DNA from: CAYNWK01 sp964400875
GTDB lineage: Bacteria; Chloroflexota; Anaerolineae; Anaerolineales; UBA4823
Assembly (NCBI GenBank): GCA_964400875.1
Contig: CAYNWK010000188.1
Span: forward strand, 1 to 8,358
Reading direction: 5' to 3'
Length of the DNA: 8,358 nt
Each line of letters begins with the position of its first letter. The stretch's first letter is position 1. The translations under genes and the position numbers were made by a program. This document shows positions 1 to 4,116 of the stretch, piece by piece. The notes below the pieces were generated by a model. That model did not search any database. It was not told the DNA's origin and was given only the letters and a program-made list of their open reading frames with translations.

Positions 1-543
1 GTTCTTGATCCCGCCGCAGGCATAGTACTGGATATTGTAGTCGCCTTTGGCGATGGTATAGTCCTTGGTCTCATCGGGGTCGAGCTGGAAGACGTAGGTC
101 GAGGCGCCGGTGAAAATGGCCAGTAACTTGGTGTTGGAGTCGTTTGTCAAGCTGAACGAAACGATCTTCAATTCTCCCGAGAGATCGACCACGCCGGGAG
201 CTTTACCCGCTGTGACCGCGCGCCCACCGCAGATAGGCATAATCAGCTTTTGCTGGGTGGACAGGTCAACGATGGATTGGGTAGTAGCCCCGCAAGCGTA
301 CTGTTTGTAGTTGTATTCACCGCGCTCCACTGTGTAGACCGCGGTCTCGCCAGCCGGGATGCGCAGGTAGTAAATGCCGGGCCCGGTCAGCCACATGTAC
401 ATGATGCTGGAGGTTTTGTTTTCGATGGTGAGCCGGACCAGGTCGGATTGAGCCTGGACGGTTCCAGGAACGGCGGCGGATAGCGCCAGGGCCAGAATCA
501 GGGCGAACATCACGAGCAATTTTATAGGTGTCTTCGAGTTCAT
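1..543 (-). CDS. Secreted tandem-repeat protein, 5' part only (3' end outside window)
   Basis: The minus strand is open without a stop from the ATG at 543 to the window edge, giving 181 residues. The N-terminus is a classic Sec signal peptide: a basic start (MNSKTPIK), a hydrophobic core at residues 9-24, and a likely cut after VQA at residue 31. There is no lipobox Cys, so the protein is probably exported and not lipidated. The mature part holds two copies of one module. Copy A spans about residues 35-85 (RLTIENKTS, then AGETAVYTVERGEYNY, then YACG). Copy B spans about 127-178 (SFSLTNDSN, then DETKDYTIAKGDYNI, then YACG). The match of GETxxYTVxRGEYN to DETxxYTIxKGDYN, and of the two YACG ends, is direct. 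Cys84, Cys105 and Cys176 could form disulfides outside the cytoplasm. The beta-rich pattern suggests a small surface or cell-envelope module. I do not recognise the family. The start is supported by GGAG 8 bases upstream and a good promoter. Confidence 0.85.
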   Translation of the reverse strand, partial: MNSKTPIKLLVMFALILALALSAAVPGTVQAQSDLVRLTIENKTSSIMYMWLTGPGIYYLRIPAGETAVYTVERGEYNYKQYACGATTQSIVDLSTQQKLIMPICGGRAVTAGKAPGVVDLSGELKIVSFSLTNDSNTKLLAIFTGASTYVFQLDPDETKDYTIAKGDYNIQYYACGGIKN

Positions 544-550
544 TAGAAAA

Positions 551-555
551 TCTCC
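551..555 (-). promoter_or_regulatory. Shine-Dalgarno site of the secreted repeat protein
   Basis: GGAGA on the minus strand, with the GGAG core 8 bases before the ATG at 543. It fixes the start just ahead of the signal peptide. It is the only clear Shine-Dalgarno site among the four genes of the window. Confidence 0.75.
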
Positions 556-593
556 ATATCGTTGGGGGAAAAGTTTATCCCGGATGGATATTT

Positions 594-629
594 CGAATCC
601 ATGGTAGTGGATCTTGAACGGGTTGTCAA
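594..629 (-). promoter_or_regulatory. Sigma-70-type promoter of the secreted repeat protein
   Basis: On the minus strand, a perfect -35 TTGACA (629-624) is followed by exactly 17 bases and the -10 hexamer TACCAT (606-601). Transcription would start near 594, leaving a leader of about 50 bases that carries the Shine-Dalgarno site. This gives the gene its own transcription start, separate from polX upstream. Confidence 0.7.
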
Positions 630-646
630 GCGCCGAATCGACGCTT
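628..646 (-). repeat. Short inverted repeat touching the -35 box
   Basis: On the minus strand, AAGCGTC and GGCGCTT pair over 7 bp (one G-T) around a 5-base loop. The repeat ends inside the -35 hexamer of the secreted-protein promoter. It could be an operator or a weak 3' hairpin for polX, whose stop lies 55 bases upstream. There is no T-run after it, so a terminator role is doubtful. Confidence 0.25.
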
Positions 647-700
647 TGAAAGGGTCTTGCAGCCGTAAAAATCGAGCAGCGGGAAGCCTGTGGGCGGGCT

Positions 701-2437
701 CTAACGGCGAGCAGCCAACCAGTCCACGATGCGCTGTGGCTCCATGGTGTTGATCACGTGGCGGGGTTCGACCCAGCCGCGGCGGGCCGTGGCGACGCCG
801 AAATGGCGCATTTCCAGGTCGTTCACGCTGTGGGCGTCGGTGTTAATGCTCAGGGGAATGCCCAGCTCGATGGCGCGGCGGGCGTAGATATCTTCCAAAT
901 CCAGCCGGGAAGGATGGGCGTTGATCTCCAGCGCTACCCCGGACTCGGCGGCGGCCGCCAGCACGGCGTCCATGTCCAGGTCGGCGCCTTCCCGGTCGGG
1001 GATCAAACGCCCGGTGGGATGGCCGATCAAGTCCACATGGGGGTTGCGGATCGCGTTGAGCAAACGTTGGGTGACCTGCTCGCGCGGCTGGCGCAGGCTG
1101 ACGTGCAGCGAGGCGATGACGAGGTCGAGCCCGGCGAGCACCTCATCCGGGTAGTCCAGCTCGCCGTCGGCGCGGATCTCCACTTCGGCGCCTTGCAGCA
1201 AGCGGATCGAATCGCCCAGCTCGCGCTGCACCTCATCGATTTCAGCGCGCTGTTCGCTCAACTGCTGCGCGGAGAGCCCGCTGGCGATGCCCAGGCTGAC
1301 GGAATGGTCGGTTATGGCGAGCGTCTGCAGGCCGCGCTGGCGCGCCGCTAGTGCCATCTCCTGCACTGAGAGCGTCCCATCGCTCCAGGTGGAGTGGCTG
1401 TGCAGTTCGGCGATCAGATCGTCCTCCGTGATCAGATCCGGGAGCGACCCGGCTTTGGCCGCCTGGACTTCACCGCGATCCTCACGCAGCTCCGGCGGGA
1501 TCCAGGGCAGTCCCAGCTGCGTGTAGACCTGCTCTTCCATCGCGCAAAGGATTTCGGTTCCGTCTTCGCGCAGGAAGGATTGGTCGGAGAGGGATAACCC
1601 GGCTTTGAGCGCCAGTTCCCGCAGGCGCACGTTGTGATCCTTGGAACCGGTAGCGTACTGCAGAGCCGTACCAAAGCGTTCAGGTGGGTGCACCCACAAC
1701 TGGGCGCGCAACCCATCCTGAAACTCGACGCTGGCCTTCGTTTCGCCCTGTCCGAGCACCCGGGCTACGTTGGACTGGCCCACGAAGGCAGCCATCACCG
1801 GCGCTGAATCGGCAGCTGCCGCCAGCAAGTCCAGGTCGCCGATGGTGGCGCGCATGCGGCGCAGGCTGCCAGCAGCCTCGGCCGCTTGCACGCCGGGGAG
1901 GGCGCGCAGCAAGGCAAGCTGCTCCTGGGCGACAGGCCAGGCGCGCCCCAGCGGGATGCGCGTGGTGCGCCGGGCCAGTGATTCGATCCCGGCGATGACT
2001 TTCTCCTCTGATTTCGCTCCCATCCCGGGCAGATCACGCAGTTTGCCACCTCGGGCAGCGGCTTCGAGCGCGGCCAGATCTTGAATGCCAAGTTCTTGCC
2101 AGAAAAGAGCGACTTTTTTGGGACCCAGGTCCGGAACCTGGAGTATCTCGGCTAATGAGGCGGGTACTTCGTCTTGCAGTTTCTCAAGGAAGGTCAGTTG
2201 CCCGGTGGTAAACAGTTCGTCGATCTTCTCAGCGATCGCCTTACCGACGCCGGGGATGTCGGTGAGGTTCTCGTTTAGCCAGACCTCGTAGGCATCCCTG
2301 CCCAGGTTATTCAGGCTATCGGCGGCTTTGCGATAGGCCAGGATTTTATAGATCACCTCGCCTTTGATCTCGAGCAAATCGGCGATCAGCTCGAAAGTTT
2401 CGGCAAGCTGGTGGTTGGAGAGCCGGGTGGGGGGCAT
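701..2437 (-). CDS. polX: Family X DNA polymerase with C-terminal PHP phosphoesterase domain
   Basis: A complete 578-residue protein, the usual length for bacterial PolX, a cytoplasmic repair enzyme for short gaps in base-excision and end-joining repair. Domains: N-terminal 8-kDa-type and helix-hairpin-helix region (TDIPGVGKAIAEKI near 59-72, VPDLGPKKVALFW near 101-113, LPGMGAKSEEKVIAGI near 136-151); palm with GS-LRR at 190-194 and the metal-binding pair GDLDLL (Asp201, Asp203); FGTALQYATGSKDHNVRLRE at 255-274; PHP domain from about 340 to 575. The nine expected PHP metal ligands can all be assigned: His346, His348, Asp353, His378, Glu418, His445, His473, Asp534, His536. This supports a working 3'-5' exonuclease or AP-endonuclease activity, as known for other PolX-PHP proteins. 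The odd point is residue 246: the third polymerase carboxylate, normally Asp in a VDL(R/W)V context, is Gln (AQLWV). The ATG has no Shine-Dalgarno but has a -10 hexamer 6 bases upstream. It is likely monocistronic. Confidence 0.95.
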   Translation of the reverse strand: MPPTRLSNHQLAETFELIADLLEIKGEVIYKILAYRKAADSLNNLGRDAYEVWLNENLTDIPGVGKAIAEKIDELFTTGQLTFLEKLQDEVPASLAEILQVPDLGPKKVALFWQELGIQDLAALEAAARGGKLRDLPGMGAKSEEKVIAGIESLARRTTRIPLGRAWPVAQEQLALLRALPGVQAAEAAGSLRRMRATIGDLDLLAAAADSAPVMAAFVGQSNVARVLGQGETKASVEFQDGLRAQLWVHPPERFGTALQYATGSKDHNVRLRELALKAGLSLSDQSFLREDGTEILCAMEEQVYTQLGLPWIPPELREDRGEVQAAKAGSLPDLITEDDLIAELHSHSTWSDGTLSVQEMALAARQRGLQTLAITDHSVSLGIASGLSAQQLSEQRAEIDEVQRELGDSIRLLQGAEVEIRADGELDYPDEVLAGLDLVIASLHVSLRQPREQVTQRLLNAIRNPHVDLIGHPTGRLIPDREGADLDMDAVLAAAAESGVALEINAHPSRLDLEDIYARRAIELGIPLSINTDAHSVNDLEMRHFGVATARRGWVEPRHVINTMEPQRIVDWLAARR

Positions 2438-2443
2438 GCGAGT

Positions 2444-2473
2444 ATGATACCACCGCTGAGATGAATCCGTCAG
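2444..2473 (-). promoter_or_regulatory. Probable leaderless promoter of polX
   Basis: On the minus strand, CTGACG (2473-2468, 4 of 6 to the -35 consensus), then 18 bases, then TATCAT (2449-2444), then 6 bases to the ATG at 2437. Initiation 7 bases after the -10 would fall on the A of the start codon. The only purine-rich stretch upstream (GGTGG) lies too far back and overlaps the promoter spacer. Confidence 0.5.
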
Positions 2474-2496
2474 CCTGGCTTGCCCGGCGTTGATTC

Positions 2497-2694
2497 ATGG
2501 TGAACCAAGCGCTGCCGGTCCTGGAAAGCGATTTTTTACGCGCCAGTCATGACGAGCGGATCCAGGCAACCTTACAGGAATGCAAGGTGATCCTGGTCTG
2601 GCGTCCGATATGGTCGCATCCCCTTGCGAAAACGTTTGGTGAAAATACGCACTTATCGGCAATAATCATAGCGACACTTGTGCGAGTGTCATGA
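2497..2694 (+). CDS. Doubtful small ORF of 65 codons, possible gene remnant
   Basis: An ATG-started frame divergent from polX, with its TGA two bases before a terminator hairpin. The first 35 or so codons have the GC-ending codon style of the neighbouring genes (residues such as LESDFLRASHDERIQATLQ). The second half does not. There is no Shine-Dalgarno site, and an in-frame TGA lies only one codon before the ATG. I recognise no family. It may be a short gene, the decayed remnant of one, or chance. The fit between its stop and the terminator is the best argument for it. Confidence 0.2.
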   Translation: MVNQALPVLESDFLRASHDERIQATLQECKVILVWRPIWSHPLAKTFGENTHLSAIIIATLVRVS

Positions 2695-2695
2695 T
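2665..2695 (+). repeat. Hairpin just before the terminator
   Basis: ATCAT (2665-2669) pairs with ATGAT (2691-2695), and GACACT (2673-2678) pairs with AGTGTC (2685-2690). The loop is 6 bases and there is a 3-base bulge. It abuts the terminator stem that starts at 2696, so a transcript here would end in two consecutive hairpins. Confidence 0.5.
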
Positions 2696-2738
2696 GAGCG
2701 TAAGCCCGCTTGCCAGCAGCGGGCTTTGCTCTTTAATT
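2696..2738 (+). terminator. Rho-independent terminator, plus strand
   Basis: A perfect 9-bp stem, AAGCCCGCT (2702-2710) with AGCGGGCTT (2718-2726), closes a 7-base loop. An outer GAGC (2696-2699) and GCTC (2728-2731) pair extends it. A weak T-tract, TTTAATT, follows. It would end a plus-strand transcript of the small ORF or of a small RNA in 2497-2695. The T-tract is imperfect, so efficiency is uncertain. Confidence 0.6.
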
Positions 2739-2772
2739 GGCGGTGCGACCGTCCGGAAAGTTGATTGGAATG

Positions 2773-2798
2773 AAAAAATCCCCCCGATCAAGGGGGGA
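2773..2798 (-). terminator. Strong rho-independent terminator, minus strand
   Basis: Read on the minus strand, TCCCCCC (2798-2792) pairs with GGGGGGA (2785-2779) over 7 bp around a 6-base loop, and six T follow directly (2778-2773). This is a textbook intrinsic terminator. No convincing minus-strand protein gene ends just before it: the nearest stop is 464 bases upstream, at 3262. It either ends a small RNA (see 2773-2937) or a long 3' untranslated region of the 251-aa gene. Confidence 0.8.
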
Positions 2799-2823
2799 GT
2801 ATCGTCGGAGTCTTTCAGAAGGA

Positions 2824-2937
2824 GTCTACCGTGGTTGCCGGGTAAAGATTGGGCTAGACATCTTCTGGGGTGGGGAAAGTTTCCATGGGAGAACGTAACG
2901 GTGTGGAACGTCACGCTGGATGGCAACCACGGTAGAC
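2824..2937. repeat. Perfect 16-bp inverted repeat, 82-base spacer
   Basis: The arms at 2824-2839 and 2922-2937 are exact reverse complements. The outer flanks (AAGGA and AATGA) neither extend the pairing nor show a target-site duplication. The element is therefore more likely an RNA stem than the ends of a miniature transposon, although a small decayed MITE cannot be excluded. A 7-base direct repeat GGAGTCT at 2807-2813 and 2821-2827 sits at its left edge. Confidence 0.85.
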
Positions 2938-2994
2938 AATGACCCGGGTACTTGCGTACGCGGTTCTACCTTTAATAACGAGTGTTTTAGAAAT

Positions 2995-3034
2995 ATGTTA
3001 CACCGAGTTTTGAAAGGCTTTCCTTTTGTAACAT
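2995..3034. repeat. Inverted repeat ATGTTACA / TGTAACAT
   Basis: Perfect 8-base arms at 2995-3002 and 3027-3034 are separated by 24 bases, with arm centres 32 bases apart (about three helical turns). The spacer holds a smaller palindrome, GAAAG-G-CTTTC. It could be a pair of operator half-sites placed ahead of the structured plus-strand segment, or another RNA hairpin. Confidence 0.4.
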
Positions 3035-3049
3035 TGGGCAGGCGAACCC

Positions 3050-3206
3050 GTTTAATTAAGTGTATCTATTTCCAGGCTCTAATCCTGGTTTTAAACAGCT
3101 ACCGGACGCCAACCACACGCAGACTTGCCTCGATCCTTCGAGCGGTCAGCAAGGTTGGCGAGCGGGGCGGGAAACCAACTGTGGGGGGGACCCGCCCCTT
3201 TTTTAT
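3050..3206 (+). ncRNA. Candidate structured RNA ending in a terminator, plus strand
   Basis: Several nested stems are visible. GTTTAA (3050-3055) pairs with TTAAAC (3091-3096), enclosing CCAGG (3072-3076) with CCTGG (3084-3088) over a 7-base loop CTCTAAT. CGCCAAC (3107-3113) pairs with GTTGGCG (3154-3160), enclosing CTTGC (3124-3128) with GCAAG (3149-3153) and CTCGA (3129-3133) with TCGAG (3138-3142). An intrinsic terminator follows at 3164-3206. No protein frame is convincing here. The nearest plus-strand gene starts more than 900 bases further on, and the 251-aa gene runs toward this segment from the other side, so this would be a stand-alone RNA and not a leader. The 5' end is unknown; a weak TTGTAA, 19 bases, TTTAAT match lies at 3026-3056. 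I could not assign it to a known RNA family. Confidence 0.35.
3164..3206 (+). terminator. Rho-independent terminator, plus strand
   Basis: GGGGCGGG (3164-3171) pairs with CCCGCCCC (3191-3198) over 8 bp, followed at once by six T (3199-3204). The 19-base loop is unusually long for a terminator. It contains CCAAC (3175-3179), which could pair with GTTGG at 3154-3158 and compete with the terminator fold. Confidence 0.7.
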
Positions 3207-3261
3207 TTAACCGCCGGATCGCACAGCGAGCAGAGCACACGAAAAAAAAGGAGTGTTTTGT

Positions 3262-4017
3262 TCATGTGGGTTCCTCAGCGTGCGGTTGAGTGGGGCGCCT
3301 GTTTCCAGGCAGGGCGTACAAGTAAGCATTGCCCTGTTTGCCGATCTGCTCGACGGCTCCCATGACGCGCAGGCAGTAAGCCATTTTCCCGGCCAGCGAG
3401 CGGCGGATCTCCATGGTCTGAGCCAGGTCGCGGGTAGTAAAGCGCTCGGGAAGCGTGGGAGGCAGCAAGGCTTGAAAATCAGCCGGGCTGACCAGCAGGC
3501 GTCGGTCGAGGACCTCAAGCAGACGGCGATCGGCGATGCTCCAGTACTTACGTCGCCAGCTGCCGCGTCCATCATCGCGCCAGAGTTCTTCCTCGCGCGT
3601 CAATAAGATCTCCAGGCTGAGGTTTGCGTTGCCAACCAGGTCGGGAATGCGTACGAGCTCATAAAAAACATCGGCAAAGCCGCCGCGCTTGGGCGATTTT
3701 CGGCGGCTTTTGCGTACCTCACCCTTTGAATCAAGCCGGACGATCCATTTCTCCCGTGGGATTGGGTGGACCAACCGCACAGGATAGCTTTGGATCAGCT
3801 GCCTGAGTTTCGACTTGATAGCTGAAAAACTACCGGTCTGGATCTCGATCAGGAGGTCGTCCTGCAGCACATCGATGTAGTAACCATCAACCTGGGCCTC
3901 AAGGCGGTCGCCGGGGCGAGCGTACCATTGCTTCAGCGCCGCGTGCAGCGAGGTTTCTTGCAGGGTGCCGATGCCGTTCGATGCATGCTCTTCCGGGGAT
4001 GAAGCAGGAGGCGTCAT
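3262..4017 (-). CDS. Hypothetical protein, possible PD-(D/E)XK nuclease core with C-terminal winged helix
   Basis: A complete 251-residue soluble protein with no signal peptide or membrane segment. Residues 19-94 look like a restriction-endonuclease-type fold: helix with Glu21 (LQETSLHAALKQWYA), strand with Asp49 (VDGYYIDVL), strand with Glu58-Ile-Gln60 (DLLIEIQTGSFS), a helix (AIKSKLRQLIQ) and a closing strand (PVRLVHPI). Asp49 plus Glu58-x-Gln60 would be a D...ExQ variant of the D...ExK site. A very basic segment (RKSRRKSPKRGG, 102-113) follows. Residues about 190-236 (ERFTTRDLAQTMEIRR, then GKMAYCLRVMGAVEQIG, ending NAYLYAL) resemble a winged helix-turn-helix. The whole suggests a DNA-binding, perhaps DNA-cutting, protein. 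I recall similar conserved hypothetical proteins in related bacteria but cannot name a family with confidence. It has its own probable leaderless promoter and is divergent from the sensor gene. Confidence 0.85.
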   Translation of the reverse strand: MTPPASSPEEHASNGIGTLQETSLHAALKQWYARPGDRLEAQVDGYYIDVLQDDLLIEIQTGSFSAIKSKLRQLIQSYPVRLVHPIPREKWIVRLDSKGEVRKSRRKSPKRGGFADVFYELVRIPDLVGNANLSLEILLTREEELWRDDGRGSWRRKYWSIADRRLLEVLDRRLLVSPADFQALLPPTLPERFTTRDLAQTMEIRRSLAGKMAYCLRVMGAVEQIGKQGNAYLYALPGNRRPTQPHAEEPT

Positions 4018-4023
4018 GCCCTT

Positions 4024-4052
4024 ATGATATACCGGCCCGGTCCCGAGGGCAA
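4024..4052 (-). promoter_or_regulatory. Probable leaderless promoter of the 251-aa gene
   Basis: On the minus strand, TTGCCC (4052-4047, 4 of 6 to the -35 consensus), 17 bases, TATCAT (4029-4024), then 6 bases to the ATG at 4017. The -10 hexamer and its distance to the ATG are identical to those of polX. The AAGGG right next to the ATG is too close to act as a normal Shine-Dalgarno site. Confidence 0.5.
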
Positions 4053-4103
4053 GCGCCAGAGTCTATTTGCAAAACCCTAAGCTATTCTCCTGATGTATGG
4101 GGA

Positions 4104-4109
4104 TACAAT
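4104..4109 (+). promoter_or_regulatory. Probable -10 box of the sensor gene
   Basis: TACAAT lies 7 bases before the ATG at 4117, so initiation would fall on or next to the start codon. No good -35 is present at 17-18 bases upstream (GCTATT at 4081-4086 is poor). It is therefore a weaker case than the two divergent minus-strand promoters. Confidence 0.4.
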
Positions 4110-4116
4110 TCAGGGT

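Larger units (their letters stand above)
2773..2937 (-). ncRNA. Candidate structured small RNA closed by a 16-bp stem
   Basis: The core is a perfect 16-bp inverted repeat, GTCTACCGTGGTTGCC at 2824-2839 and its complement at 2922-2937. Its 82-base interior can form three hairpins: 2895-2900 with 2909-2914, 2874-2877 with 2881-2884, and 2845-2849 with 2860-2864. The first contains a G-U pair only if read on the minus strand, where plus would have an A-C mismatch. A minus-strand terminator lies 25 bases after the closing stem. Together these suggest a minus-strand RNA of roughly 165 bases or more with a multibranched fold. No protein frame explains the structure. I matched it to no known RNA family. 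Its length is near that of 6S RNA, but the branched interior does not resemble a single long 6S hairpin. The 5' end and promoter were not identified. Confidence 0.4.

Noticed and set aside
758..1351. A 197-codon plus-strand frame opposite polX
   Set aside because: It is a shadow of the high-GC polX coding frame. polX is certain from its motifs.
2666..2926. An 86-codon minus-strand frame across the RNA island
   Set aside because: It runs through the strong minus-strand terminator and through one arm of the 16-bp inverted repeat, and has no protein-like pattern.
2824..2937. Miniature inverted-repeat transposon
   Set aside because: The 16-bp ends fit in size, but no target-site duplication is visible, and the interior hairpins plus a properly placed terminator favour an RNA. 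Kept only as a secondary possibility.
3024..3096. A complete tRNA gene around the T-arm-like hairpin
   Set aside because: No acceptor stem, D-arm or anticodon arm of correct spacing can be formed upstream.
2920..3210. A 96-codon plus-strand frame in the RNA island
   Set aside because: It is read through several RNA stems and the terminator, with atypical codon use and no recognisable family.
3264..3365. A 33-codon plus-strand frame with AAGGAG 10 bases before its ATG and a CPVC motif
   Set aside because: Apart from the good Shine-Dalgarno match there is nothing to support it. It lies wholly antisense to the 3' end of the 251-aa gene, is very short, and the purine-rich tract is part of an A-run after that gene's stop.
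3253..3606. A 117-codon plus-strand frame opposite the 251-aa gene
   Set aside because: It mirrors the codon structure of the minus-strand gene, which has recognisable fold elements and a promoter. The plus frame has no family resemblance.
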